A stretch of DNA of 64,000 bases, from NCBI RefSeq assembly GCF_016591715.1, contig NZ_AP024109.1:5828001-5892000 (forward strand), given 5' to 3'. Source of the stretch: Mesorhizobium sp. J8. Its GTDB lineage: Bacteria; Pseudomonadota; Alphaproteobacteria; Rhizobiales; Rhizobiaceae. Numbering within the stretch: position 1 is the stretch's first letter; the number at the start of each line of letters is the position of its first letter. The translations under genes and the position numbers were made by a program. The notes under the pieces were generated by a model. It made no database searches. It worked only from the letters and a program-made list of their open reading frames with translations, and was not told the DNA's origin. Shown in pieces: positions 1 to 8,264 of this stretch.

Positions 1-223
1 CGAGGATGCCGGGCTGAAGCTCGGCCGCGACGTCGACGTGGTGTCGAAACAATCGTCGGAGCTGCTGCATCTGTTCCGGCGGGAACTGCTCGTCGTCAAC
101 GAGAATTTCCGCCTCGCCGGCTCCGAGCTCGCCCGCGCCGTGCTCGGCTGGATCGGCGGCGCCGATCCAGGCACGTTGCAGTCGCTCAGCACGCCGAGCG
201 AGGTTCTGCCTTATCGCGGCTGA
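1..223 (+). CDS. LacI-family transcriptional regulator, C-terminal fragment
   Basis: The frame is open from the window edge (first full codon at base 2) and ends at a TGA. The visible 73 residues resemble the end of a LacI/PurR sugar-binding domain: a G-x-D-V-x-V-V-S-K-Q strand, a short N-E-N-F segment, then an A-G-x-x-L-A helix leading to a V-L-x-W-I-G-G turn and a final Q-S-L-S-T-P-S-E-V strand. In that family this part closes the effector-binding lobe. The DNA-binding half lies outside the window, so target and ligand are unknown. The next gene is convergent, so nothing visible says what it controls. Confidence 0.7.
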   Translation, partial: EDAGLKLGRDVDVVSKQSSELLHLFRRELLVVNENFRLAGSELARAVLGWIGGADPGTLQSLSTPSEVLPYRG

Positions 224-258
224 TCGGCGCGACTTAAGAGGCAGGTCAGGCCGAGTCG

Positions 259-335
259 AAAATGGTGGCTTCCGAGAACCGGAGCGGAGCGTACTTAAAG
301 TACGTGAGCACCGGAAGCGCAGGAAGCCGCCATTT
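259..335. repeat. Rhizobial intergenic palindrome with GTACTT core
   Basis: Imperfect inverted repeat between two convergent genes. Outer arms are AAATGGTGGCTTCC (260-273) and GGAAGCCGCCATTT (322-335), and the centre carries GTACTTAAAGTAC (291-303). It could fold as a long hairpin in RNA from either strand and may act as a bidirectional terminator. From memory, similar elements are scattered in many rhizobial genomes; this was not checked. Confidence 0.7.
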
Positions 336-356
336 GCAGGCCGGCCTCACCTGGCT

Positions 357-1781
357 CTAGGCAGCCCCGCTCCCCCACGGGCCGTGGAACGCGCCCTGCT
401 CGCCGATCCGCTCAAACCCATGCGCGCCGAAAAAGTCGCGCTGCGCCTGGATCAGGTTCGACGTGCCGCGGCCCTGGCGGTAGCTGTCGAAATAGGCGAG
501 CGCCGAGGACAGCGCCGGCACCGGTGAGCCGGCTTCGGAGGCGCGGGCCACAATGCGCCTCAGCGACGGATGCGCCTCCTTCATCATGGCGATGAAGGCC
601 GGCGCCATCAGGAGGTTGGTGGAGGCGGTGCCTGACCCGAAAGCTTCCGCCATCGTGTCCAGCATCTGCGAGCGGATGATGCAGCCGGCGCGCCAGATCT
701 TGGCTATGGTCGGCATCGGCAGGTTCCAGTTGAACTCTTTCGAGGCGCCGCTCATCACCGCGAAGCCCTGCGCGTAAGCCGCGATCTTGCCGGCGAACAA
801 GGCGAGCTCCAGATCCTTGAGCAGCGCGGCCTTGTCGCCGGAGATCTTTTCGACGCCGATATTGCCATAGGCTTTTTCCGCCGCCTGCCGCTCGTCCTTG
901 ATCGAGGACAACACGCGCGCCGCGACCGCCGCCTCGATGGCGGTGGCCGGAATGCCGAGCTGTTGCGCTTCGATCACCGACCACTTGCCGGTGCCCTTCT
1001 GGCCGGCGCGGTCGAGGATGACGTCGACCACCGGCTTGCCGGTCTTCGGATCGTCGGCGGCGAGCACCTTGGCCGTGATCTCGATCAGGTAGGAGTTGAG
1101 GCGGCCCTTGTTCCATTCCTCGAACACCTTGCCGATCTCCTTGGGTGCCATGCCGAGACCGTCGCGCAGGATGCCGTAGATCTCGGCGATCATCTGCATG
1201 TCGGCATATTCGATGCCGTTGTGGATGGTCTTCACGAAATGGCCGGCGCCGTCATGCCCGAGCCAGGCGGCGCAAGGCTCGTCCTTGAACTTGGCCGAGA
1301 TCGCGGTCAGCACTTTCTCGACGCGCTTCCAGGACTCTTCGGTGCCGCCCACCATGATCGAGGGCCCATGGCGCGCGCCCTCCTCGCCGCCCGAAACGCC
1401 CATGCCGATGAAGGTGAGGCCAGAGCCCGACAGCTCCGAGAAGCGGCGCATCGTGTCGCGGAAATTGGCGTTGCCGGCATCGATGACGATGTCGTTGTCG
1501 GACAGCACGCCGCGCAGCGCTGCGATCTGTTCGTCGACCGGCTTGCCGGCCAACACCATGATGATGATCGGCCGCGGCGGCCGGATGGCCGCGGCGAGTT
1601 CCTCCAGGCTGTAGCAGGGAACGACCATCTCCTTGAGCGAACCGGCACTCTCGACAAAGGCGTCGGTGCGTGCCGGCGTGCGGTTGAAGACGGCGATGCG
1701 ATGCCCGTGCTCGGCGATGTTGAGCGCCAGGTTGGAACCCATCGTGCCAAGGCCGATCAGGCCGATTTCGGCTTTTTCCAT
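357..1781 (-). CDS. gnd: 6-phosphogluconate dehydrogenase, decarboxylating
   Basis: Oxidative pentose-phosphate enzyme converting 6-phosphogluconate to ribulose 5-phosphate and CO2 with reduction of NADP. The 474 residues match the full-length family. An N-terminal Rossmann motif G-L-G-T-M-G-S-N lies at about residues 10-17. The substrate-binding signature G-V-S-G-G-E-E-G-A-R-H-G-P-S is at 128-141, and the catalytic stretch F-V-K-T-I-H-N-G-I-E-Y has Lys184, Asn188 and Glu191 where the family has them. The ATG is preceded by AGGGAAG. The gene stands alone and faces the LacI-type fragment tail to tail. Cytosolic. Confidence 0.95.
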   Translation of the reverse strand: MEKAEIGLIGLGTMGSNLALNIAEHGHRIAVFNRTPARTDAFVESAGSLKEMVVPCYSLEELAAAIRPPRPIIIMVLAGKPVDEQIAALRGVLSDNDIVIDAGNANFRDTMRRFSELSGSGLTFIGMGVSGGEEGARHGPSIMVGGTEESWKRVEKVLTAISAKFKDEPCAAWLGHDGAGHFVKTIHNGIEYADMQMIAEIYGILRDGLGMAPKEIGKVFEEWNKGRLNSYLIEITAKVLAADDPKTGKPVVDVILDRAGQKGTGKWSVIEAQQLGIPATAIEAAVAARVLSSIKDERQAAEKAYGNIGVEKISGDKAALLKDLELALFAGKIAAYAQGFAVMSGASKEFNWNLPMPTIAKIWRAGCIIRSQMLDTMAEAFGSGTASTNLLMAPAFIAMMKEAHPSLRRIVARASEAGSPVPALSSALAYFDSYRQGRGTSNLIQAQRDFFGAHGFERIGEQGAFHGPWGSGAA

Positions 1782-1909
1782 CGTTTCTTCCCTGCTTTCG
1801 GATGCTTGTTGTGGCCGCGTTTCGGGGCGATGCCCATTGTTTCGGAAGATGAATGACGGGCCTTGGCGGCGCCGTCAACCGCCAGGCCGTATTCTACATG
1901 GACTGGACC

Positions 1910-3538
1910 TCAATCGGACCGGATGTCGATCGGCGCTTCGATTTTGACCACCTCGAAATCCGAAACGAGGATATCGAGCCTTGCGTTCCAGCGCCCGGGA
2001 ATTGGAATGACGAGATTGTCGACGCGCCAGGTGCCGTCGCCGGGCTTCGTCGCCGGCCGCTTGATCGGCTCGATGCCGGAATCGGGCTTCGACAGCACCA
2101 GTGTCACCGCCTTGGCGTCGAGCGGGCCGAAATCGCCGGTCATGATTACCATCGAAGCGGCGACCTCGCCGGCATGTCCAGGCGTGATGCTGAGATCGGC
2201 CATCGCCTCCAGCGTGTGGATGTGGATCGACACCGGCTGCGCGGCGGCGATCGCCAGCGCGCGCGGGGGCGGGGTGAAGCGCCAGCCGGCGGCGACGCCG
2301 AAGATGGCGAGCACGATGACCACCTCGATGCCGATCGAGCGCACCAACCGCCGCTGCACCTCGGTGTCGCCGGCCTCGGCGGGCGCCGTCAGTGTCCAGC
2401 GGTTGACCGCCGCAAGCGTGAACAGGAAAAGCAGCAGCGCCAGCTTCAAGAGCAGCAGCCGGCCATAGGACGTGTCGATCAACGCCGAGGGTCGCTCGAC
2501 CTGGATGATCGCCAGCACGATACCGCTGGCGGAAAGCAGGATGACGACGGGCAGGATCGCGCGGGAGAAGCGGCGCAGAAACACTTTCGCTTCCGCGGGC
2601 TCTCGCCGCAACGCCAGGCCGAGCGGCGCCAGCGAACCGGCCCAGAAGGCGATTGCGGTGCCGTGCAGGAACACCAGCGGCCGCGTCAGCCACTGCGGTT
2701 CGGCGGCGCTGGCGTGACCGCTCGCGGCAAGGCCGGCGCCGACGCCGACCAGTGCCGCGGATGCCGACAGCTTGCGAAGAGCTGACGGCCCGGCAAGCGA
2801 AAGCAGCGCGAGGCCAAGCGCGATCAGGCCGATCAGCACGGTCCAGACATAGCTTGTCTCCAGCGCGGTTTTCCACACAGCCGCTGTCGCAAACCGGGCG
2901 AGCGGGGCGCCGAGCCCGTCCAGCCCCTGCAGCCCAAGCGACACCGGCGCCGCGACGACGCCGAAAAGCAGAGCTGCCGCGACAATTCGCTGACCGCAGC
3001 GCCGGTCCCCGGCCAGCCAGGACAGTGCGAACGCGCCGCCGACGCCGAGGAAGAGGCCGGCATAGAGAAACAGCCTGGCTATCCAGATCGCCGCGCGCGG
3101 CGTCCGGTCGACCGCTTCGGCCGCCATGGGCGCTGCACTTGGCGCGCCGATGGAAAACAGCGCCGAACCGCCGACCGGATGGCCGTCGACCGACACCACC
3201 CGCCAACTGAGCACATGCGTGCCGGATTTGAGCGTTTCTGGATTGTCGATCTCGACCGTCTGGTCGTTGAGACGGAAGGATGTCAACGCAAGCTGCGAGC
3301 CGTCCGGCCGCACCAGCGTGAGCACCAGCGGCGAGACGGGTTCGCTGAAGGTCAGCGAAAACCGCGTCGGGCTTTGCGTCAGCACGGCGCCGTCCGCCGG
3401 GTCGGTCGCGACAAGCGCCGCATGCGCGAAGGCGCGGCCTGGCACGGCCAATATCGCCATCGCCATCAGCGCCGCCACCAGCCAGGCAAGCAGCCCGACA
3501 TCCATGCGGTTCATCGAGGAAGGCAGTGCTGCGTTCAT
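1910..3538 (-). CDS. CopC-CopD fusion copper protein with C-terminal YtkA/FixH-like domain
   Basis: After a signal peptide ending A-F-A, the mature chain would begin H-A-A-L, the N-terminal His that binds copper in CopC proteins. A CopC beta-sandwich of about 100 residues follows, then roughly eight hydrophobic segments typical of the CopD membrane domain. The last ~110 residues form a soluble domain (H-I-H-T-L-E... P-G-R-W-N) resembling YtkA/FixH. CopC/CopD proteins are implicated in periplasmic copper handling and import. The frame can open at a TTG (3583), but ATG 3538 or 3514 gives a better signal peptide; neither has a clear Shine-Dalgarno. Last gene of the copper cluster. Confidence 0.85.
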   Translation of the reverse strand: MNAALPSSMNRMDVGLLAWLVAALMAMAILAVPGRAFAHAALVATDPADGAVLTQSPTRFSLTFSEPVSPLVLTLVRPDGSQLALTSFRLNDQTVEIDNPETLKSGTHVLSWRVVSVDGHPVGGSALFSIGAPSAAPMAAEAVDRTPRAAIWIARLFLYAGLFLGVGGAFALSWLAGDRRCGQRIVAAALLFGVVAAPVSLGLQGLDGLGAPLARFATAAVWKTALETSYVWTVLIGLIALGLALLSLAGPSALRKLSASAALVGVGAGLAASGHASAAEPQWLTRPLVFLHGTAIAFWAGSLAPLGLALRREPAEAKVFLRRFSRAILPVVILLSASGIVLAIIQVERPSALIDTSYGRLLLLKLALLLFLFTLAAVNRWTLTAPAEAGDTEVQRRLVRSIGIEVVIVLAIFGVAAGWRFTPPPRALAIAAAQPVSIHIHTLEAMADLSITPGHAGEVAASMVIMTGDFGPLDAKAVTLVLSKPDSGIEPIKRPATKPGDGTWRVDNLVIPIPGRWNARLDILVSDFEVVKIEAPIDIRSD

Positions 3539-3589
3539 GCCGTCACAACAGGAAATGGTGCGCGCCCCGAAAGAGCGCGCCAATAGAGG

Positions 3590-4108
3590 TCATTTCTTCG
3601 GCAGCAATTTGATGCCGGGCGCCGGAGTTTCCAACGTGTCCTCATCCTGGCCTGCCGCCGGGATCTCGATCCAGCGCGCGGCGGCGTCGCCGCATTCCTG
3701 CACCACCGGGAAATAGAGCATCTGGCCGGCCGGCAGATCGGCCGCCAGCGAGGCGCGGAAAACGAACTCGTCATAGAATTCGTCGGGCAGGTTGCCGCCG
3801 CTCCAGTCCACTTCCTTGACGCCGGTGGTCAGCGTCTCGCCAAAGAGCTGATAGGATTTCTCGTACCTGCCTTTCTTGGTCTGCAGCGTCCAGCCGGGCT
3901 TCGGCATCGGCTTCACCGAAATCACGCCTTCGGGGATCTGCACGCGCACGGCGGTCGTCGCCTTGCCCTCGCAGCCATGCGGCACGCGAAAGACCGCCTT
4001 GTAGGTGGAGCCGACAGGCGCTTCCTGCGTTTCGAGCGTGATATGGGCGAGCGCGGCATTGGTCCCGAGTGCGCAAAGCGCGCCGGCCGCCAAAAGATAT
4101 TTCTTCAT
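3590..4108 (-). CDS. YcnI-like copper-associated periplasmic protein (DUF1775)
   Basis: 172 residues with a signal peptide cleaved after A-A-L-A, leaving H-I-T-L-E-T as mature N-terminus; the N-terminal His matches the copper ligand described for YcnI-type proteins. The body is a beta-rich DUF1775 domain containing the V-P-H-G-C segment and a Trp-rich W-S-G-G-N-L strand. YcnI proteins occur next to CopC/CopD and PCuAC genes and are thought to act in periplasmic copper binding or delivery. Here it sits 30 bp downstream of the PCuAC gene and just upstream of the CopC-CopD fusion, so co-transcription is likely. Confidence 0.85.
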   Translation of the reverse strand: MKKYLLAAGALCALGTNAALAHITLETQEAPVGSTYKAVFRVPHGCEGKATTAVRVQIPEGVISVKPMPKPGWTLQTKKGRYEKSYQLFGETLTTGVKEVDWSGGNLPDEFYDEFVFRASLAADLPAGQMLYFPVVQECGDAAARWIEIPAAGQDEDTLETPAPGIKLLPKK

Positions 4109-4137
4109 GGATTGTCCCTCCGATTTCGATTGGCGGA

Positions 4138-4686
4138 TTACTCGGCGTGATCCATGTCCATATCGCCGGTCTCGCCCATGCCTTCGACGGCAAACTCGAC
4201 CTTGACGCTGCCGGCCTTCTCGAAGGTCAGCGTCGCCGGGAATTTCTCGCCCTGTTTCGGCTGCCGCTTCAGGCCGACGAACATCAGGTGATAGGCGCCG
4301 GGCTTGAGCGCGACCTTGCCGCCGGCCGGAATTTCCAGCCCGCCGCTGACCGGCCGCATGGTCATGACGCCATCCTTGACGCCCATCTCATGCAGTTCGG
4401 CCTTGTCGGAGATGTCGGAGGAAATCGACAGCAGCCGGTCCGCCGCGCTGCCCTTGTTGACCACGGTGAAATAGCCGCCGGCCACCTTGGCGCCGGGCGG
4501 CGTCGCCCGCGACCAGGGATGTACGATCTCGAGATCGCCGACCTTGAACTCATGCGCGAGGGCGGCGGGAACGCAGGCGAGGAGGAGAAGAAGGCCGAGC
4601 ACGGCAAGGCCGATACACTGCCGGAGGCGGAACGGCGGCACGCCGCGATAAGCGGAGGCTTTCGCCTTGGAGAGACGATTGGACAT
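4138..4686 (-). CDS. PCuAC-type periplasmic copper(I) chaperone
   Basis: 182 residues: a positively charged N-terminus, one hydrophobic segment (about 25-44) ending A-L-A-H as signal peptide, then a cupredoxin-like PCuAC domain. Candidate Cu(I) ligands are His99, Met110, His133 and Met135, close to the family H-x10-M-x(21)-H-x-M pattern. PCuAC proteins deliver Cu(I) to the CuA site of cytochrome oxidase. The C-terminus M-D-M-D-H is an extra Met/His-rich tail that could bind metal. The start is supported by GGAG five bases upstream. Clustered with YcnI and CopC-CopD genes on the same strand. Confidence 0.9.
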   Translation of the reverse strand: MSNRLSKAKASAYRGVPPFRLRQCIGLAVLGLLLLLACVPAALAHEFKVGDLEIVHPWSRATPPGAKVAGGYFTVVNKGSAADRLLSISSDISDKAELHEMGVKDGVMTMRPVSGGLEIPAGGKVALKPGAYHLMFVGLKRQPKQGEKFPATLTFEKAGSVKVEFAVEGMGETGDMDMDHAE

Positions 4687-4774
4687 GGTTGCTCCATGAG
4701 TGCGGGATCGCGCCGGAATGCGGCCGCGAACAGTCTGATCTTTGGATGAATAGGCTCGCGGAAGGTTCCGCGGA

Positions 4775-5149
4775 TCAGACCATGGCCGGCGGCGCGCGCG
4801 GATTGGCCGGGGAGCGGTCGCGCGCGAAGTCCTGGTGCCGGAAGGCCGGAAGCTGGAAGGCGACCGCCTCGGAAAGCCGTGTTCCGGCCACCGTGCCTGC
4901 TTCCGGCGGCGGCAGATGCGCCGGCGAAACCATGCTGCAGCCGAACGAGCAACAGGCCGGCATATGCTGCTGGTGAGGATCCCCGCCAGGGAACTTTACG
5001 GCGCCTTCATGCGTGCAGATGACATTGCCGAAGGCGTCGAGCTGCGACGGCGCACCGAAGGCGAAAGCGCCGAGAGAAGACTGAAGCAACAGAAGCAGCG
5101 CCGCGATAAACGCGGCCGGCATGCTCCATCGTCTCAGCCGGATATCCAA
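4775..5149 (-). CDS. DUF2946-like small exported protein
   Basis: 124 residues with a hydrophobic signal or anchor at about 10-31 and a Cys/His/Met cluster H-Q-Q-H-M-P-A-C-C-S-F-G-C-S-M near residues 59-73, then a proline-rich tail ending P-R-A-P-P. This layout matches DUF2946 proteins, which often accompany copper genes. The likely start is TTG at 5149, with GGGAGAGG a suitable distance upstream; an internal ATG at 5122 has no site. First gene of the minus-strand copper cluster, 88 bp upstream of the PCuAC gene. A metal-binding role is inferred from the residue cluster and context only. Confidence 0.6.
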   Translation of the reverse strand: MDIRLRRWSMPAAFIAALLLLLQSSLGAFAFGAPSQLDAFGNVICTHEGAVKFPGGDPHQQHMPACCSFGCSMVSPAHLPPPEAGTVAGTRLSEAVAFQLPAFRHQDFARDRSPANPRAPPAMV

Positions 5150-5249
5150 CGCAAAGCCTCTCCCGGAAACTTGATAGACCCTAACACGGGCGATGCGGCC
5201 GGAAAATCGGCAAAACCGCGCTGCGGCAACACGGCACGATCGGTCCGTT

Positions 5250-6152
5250 TTAGGCCGGCTGCGCCTGCCGCCCTTCGGGAATTGAGCTCAAGAGGGTCTG
5301 ACGCGCCGACTTCAGATGCTTGCGGCAGGCGGCGTCCACCTTGCCGGGATCGCGCGATTTCAGCGCCGCGATATAGGCGAGGTGCTCCTGCACCGCGACC
5401 TCGTTGCGCTGGCGCTCCTCTGCCTTGTTCCACTGATAGTGGTAGTGGAAGATCATCGCGATGACATCGTAGAAGTCGACGATGAAGCGGTTGTGCGAGG
5501 CGCGGTGGATCAGCCGGTGAAAGCGTTCGTCGAGCTCCGAGAACGCGGTGAAGCGCGTGGCGATTTCGCTGGCAAGCCGGCGATGCTCGACCTCCAGCCT
5601 GTCGAGATCGGCCCATACCGCGCTATCCTCCGGCAGCGCGACGAAAGCCGCCGCCGAGCGCAGCTCGAACATCTCGCGGATCTCGGTCAGCTCCAGCGCG
5701 AAGGCGCGCGTGAAACCCTTCAGCACCCAGTGGCTGTTGCGCCGCTTCTCGATCAGCCCGAAGCGCGAGAAGCGGATCAGGAACTCGCGCACGCTGGTGG
5801 TGCCGACGCCGATCTCGCGCGCCAGCTCCAGCTCGTTGATCTGCATGCCGGCCTCGGCGCCCTCGGCAAGCAGGCGCCGCATGAAGGAGCGCTCGATGAT
5901 CTCGGCCAGCGAATCGGTCTCCTCCTCGGGGAAGAAATCCTCCGCCCGCGGCGCCCGGAGCACCGTCTTGTTGCGCTTGTCCCAGGCGATCAGCCCGGTC
6001 TCCGCCATGCGCGAAAGGATGCTGCGCACCGTGGTGCGGCTGACGCCGAGCAGCGTGCCGAGCTCGGGCTCCGACGGCAGGCTCTTGGACTCTTCGAGCA
6101 GCCTGAGACAGCGGTTGTAGGCATCCTTGTAGACGTTGTTGCTCTTCGACAT
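5250..6152 (-). CDS. GntR/FCD transcriptional regulator with two winged-helix domains
   Basis: 300 residues. A first winged helix lies near residues 10-60 (L-P-S-E-P-E-L-G... V-S-R-T-T-V-R-S-I-L). A second, in the usual GntR position, lies near 75-135 (I-N-E-L-E-L-A-R-E-I-G-V... S-V-R-E-F-L... G-L-I-E-K). The C-terminal FCD domain has D-E-R-F-H, H-Y-H-Y and K-H-L segments that can supply the metal-binding Asp/His set. Ordinary FCD proteins are about 220-250 residues with one HTH. Chosen start is ATG 6152 (GGGGA upstream); TTG 6167 is possible. Divergent from the UxaA-family gene, which it probably controls. Confidence 0.85.
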   Translation of the reverse strand: MSKSNNVYKDAYNRCLRLLEESKSLPSEPELGTLLGVSRTTVRSILSRMAETGLIAWDKRNKTVLRAPRAEDFFPEEETDSLAEIIERSFMRRLLAEGAEAGMQINELELAREIGVGTTSVREFLIRFSRFGLIEKRRNSHWVLKGFTRAFALELTEIREMFELRSAAAFVALPEDSAVWADLDRLEVEHRRLASEIATRFTAFSELDERFHRLIHRASHNRFIVDFYDVIAMIFHYHYQWNKAEERQRNEVAVQEHLAYIAALKSRDPGKVDAACRKHLKSARQTLLSSIPEGRQAQPA

Positions 6153-6299
6153 GCCCCGTATCCCCAACGCTTGCGGCGGCTTGCCGGAAGCGCGATATGA
6201 ACGGTGTTCCTAGCGCAAGCCTCCGAAAAGCGGAACGCTTTTCGCCGGCTTGCCAAAAGGGCAATCGCGCGCGTCCGAGCAACGCGCATGGCCCGAAAC

Positions 6300-6338
6300 G
6301 AAAAAACAATTGACGCAAAAATGTTTTTTCCCGATAAA
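6300..6338 (+). promoter_or_regulatory. Promoter with embedded inverted repeat upstream of the UxaA-family gene
   Basis: TTGACG (6310-6315) and GATAAA (6333-6338), 17 bases apart, form a plausible sigma-70 promoter about 70 bp before the GTG start. A perfect inverted repeat GAAAAAACA (6300-6308) / TGTTTTTTC (6322-6330) brackets the -35 element. It is a good operator candidate for the divergent GntR/FCD regulator. The rest of the 6153-6406 gap holds nothing else recognisable. Confidence 0.5.
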
Positions 6339-6406
6339 AGACATTACCTTTAAACGGGCGCAAGTCAATCCGCCCGCATTCCCAGGATCACCCAGGACAG
6401 CCGCCC

Positions 6407-7912
6407 GTGACCGTTGCAAACACCATCCTTCTCTCACCTTCCGACAATGTCGCGGTCGCCAACGGCCGCATCGAGATCGGAACACCATTGCCGGGCGGCG
6501 CCGCCGCGATCGCCGTGATCGAGCCGGGCCACAAGGTGGCGATCAAGCCGATCGCGGCGGGTGAAGCGGTGGTGAAATACGCGCAGGCGATCGGCCGCGC
6601 CACGCAAGACATCGCGCCGGGCGAGCATGTCCACTCGCACAATCTGGTGTTCGAGAGCGGCCGCCTGCCGGTGGTGCCGCCGAGCGAGGCCGAGCACGCC
6701 ACCGAGGCCGACCGCAAGCGCACCTTTATGGGCTACCGCCGCGCCGACGGCCGTGCCGGCACGCGCAACTTCATCGGCATCATCGCCAGCGTTAATTGTT
6801 CGGCCACCGTCTGCCACGCCATCGCCGACGAGGCCAACCGCAGGATTCTGCCGAAATATCCAGGCATCGACGGCTTCGTGCCGATCGTCCATGGCCAGGG
6901 CTGCGGCATGAGCGGCACCGGTGACGGCATGATGGTTCTGCACCGCACGCTCGCGGGCTATGCGCGCCATCCGAATTTCGGCGGCGTGATGATGGTCGGG
7001 CTGGGCTGCGAGGTCAACCAGCTCACCCTTTACGGCCAGAAGGGCGTGGCGGCGGGAAAACGCCATTTCAACATCCAGGAGGCCGGCGGCTCGCGCAAAT
7101 CGGTCGAGAAGGCGATGGGCGTGCTCACCGAGATCGCCGAGGAAGTCGGCCACCTCAAGCGCGAGCCCATCCCGGTCAGCGAGATCGTCGTCGGCCTGCA
7201 ATGCGGCGGCTCGGACGGCATGTCCGGCATCACCGCCAATCCGGCGCTAGGCGCCGCCGTCGATATCCTGGCCGGCTGCGGCGGCATCGGCATCCTGTCG
7301 GAGACGACCGAGATCTATGGCGCCGAGCATTTGCTTGCCTACCGCGCCGCCTCGCCCGAGATCGCCGCCAAGCTCGACGGCTTCGTGAAATGGTGGGAAG
7401 ACCATACCGCCAAGCACGGCGCCTCGATCGACAACAACCCCTCGCCCGGCAACAAGCGCGGCGGCCTGACCACCATCCTGGAAAAATCTCTGGGCGCCGT
7501 CGCCAAGGGCGGCCAGACGCCGCTCAACGGCGTCTTCGGCTATGCCGAGAAGGTGACCGGCAGCGGCCTGGTGTTCATGGACACCCCCGGCTACGACCCG
7601 GTCTCGGCCACCGGCCAGGTGGCCGGCGGCGCCAACGTCATCGTCTTCACCACCGGCCGCGGTTCCTGCTTCGGCTGCCGGCCGACGCCGTCGATCAAGG
7701 TCGCCACCAATTCGACCATGTACCACCAGATGGAAGAGGACATGGACGTCAATTGCGGCGTCATCGCCTCGGGCGAGAAAACCATCGCCGGCATGGGCCG
7801 CGAGATCTTCGAGCTGATCATCGAAACGGCGTCCGGCCGCAAGACCAAGAGCGAGGCGTTCGGCTACGGCGACAACGAGTTCGTGCCCTGGCATCTGGGC
7901 GCAACGCTTTAG
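6407..7912 (+). CDS. UxaA-family sugar-acid dehydratase (altronate dehydratase-like)
   Basis: 501 residues from a GTG start. The N-terminal ~90 residues form a SAF domain (A-V-I-E-P-G-H-K-V-A-I-K), followed by the catalytic UxaA/GarD region starting G-Y-R-R-A-D-G-R-A-G-T-R-N. Conserved Cys/His segments include S-V-N-C-S-A-T-V, H-G-Q-G-C-G-M and C-F-G-C-R-P-T-P-S, as expected for the iron-dependent family. Family members dehydrate altronate to 2-keto-3-deoxygluconate, or galactarate. UxaA and GarD cannot be told apart by eye; the neighbouring sugar transporter and zinc dehydrogenase favour an aldonate route. It precedes the transporter genes, separated by a 352-bp regulatory gap. Confidence 0.8.
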   Translation: MTVANTILLSPSDNVAVANGRIEIGTPLPGGAAAIAVIEPGHKVAIKPIAAGEAVVKYAQAIGRATQDIAPGEHVHSHNLVFESGRLPVVPPSEAEHATEADRKRTFMGYRRADGRAGTRNFIGIIASVNCSATVCHAIADEANRRILPKYPGIDGFVPIVHGQGCGMSGTGDGMMVLHRTLAGYARHPNFGGVMMVGLGCEVNQLTLYGQKGVAAGKRHFNIQEAGGSRKSVEKAMGVLTEIAEEVGHLKREPIPVSEIVVGLQCGGSDGMSGITANPALGAAVDILAGCGGIGILSETTEIYGAEHLLAYRAASPEIAAKLDGFVKWWEDHTAKHGASIDNNPSPGNKRGGLTTILEKSLGAVAKGGQTPLNGVFGYAEKVTGSGLVFMDTPGYDPVSATGQVAGGANVIVFTTGRGSCFGCRPTPSIKVATNSTMYHQMEEDMDVNCGVIASGEKTIAGMGREIFELIIETASGRKTKSEAFGYGDNEFVPWHLGATL

Positions 7913-7981
7913 CCCGAAAGACTTTATCGCGGCGAACAGCGCTGCCGACTGCAAGGACGCAGGCCTTCACAATCATGCGAC

Positions 7982-8041
7982 GTCAATATGGAATGGATAT
8001 TCCATATTGACAGTTTAGTGAAATTATCGTTCCATATCGAC
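7982..8041. promoter_or_regulatory. Operator-like 12-bp inverted repeat plus a third half-site
   Basis: GTCAATATGGAA (7982-7993) and TTCCATATTGAC (8000-8011) are perfect inverted copies around six bases. A third copy, TTCCATATCGAC (8030-8041), has one mismatch. The array lies between the dehydratase and the sugar-binding protein gene. The arms are GC-poor against the surroundings. The binding factor is unknown; the nearby GntR/FCD regulator is a candidate. Confidence 0.6.
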
Positions 8042-8157
8042 AGGGAGGAACGGAAGCGCCAATGTACCGCCAAGGGAGGAGCAGCAGACCCGGCCAAACC
8101 TCCTCCGGCATCACACAAACGGCAACAGACGCCGCTTGCATCGATCATGGCGATGCA

Positions 8158-8191
8158 TTATCAAAAAAAGGCATCTGTTTTTTATTGATAA
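8158..8191. promoter_or_regulatory. AT-rich inverted repeat upstream of the sugar-binding protein gene
   Basis: TTATCA with an A tract (from 8158) faces a T tract ending TTGATAA (to 8191). The stem is A/T only, so it may be an operator or promoter region rather than a strong RNA terminator. It lies about 75 bp before the binding-protein start. The remaining part of the 7913-8264 gap has only very short open frames with no recognisable product. Confidence 0.35.
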
Positions 8192-8264
8192 AGTTCTGTT
8201 TGGGCCGCGCCTATCCAGATGGAGCTTCCGAAACCTTCACCAGGCGACCTTAGGGAGGAACCTA

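Noticed and set aside
963..1856. Long plus-strand open frame of 297 codons opposite gnd
   Set aside because: It is the reverse-strand shadow of a highly conserved gnd gene; the protein is Asp/Arg/Gly-rich with no domain or ribosome site.
8062..8253. Short frame of 63 codons after a good ribosome-site-like AGGGAGGAA in the 7913-8264 gap
   Set aside because: The product has no hydrophobic core, domain or signal peptide and runs over the inverted repeats; more likely regulatory DNA.
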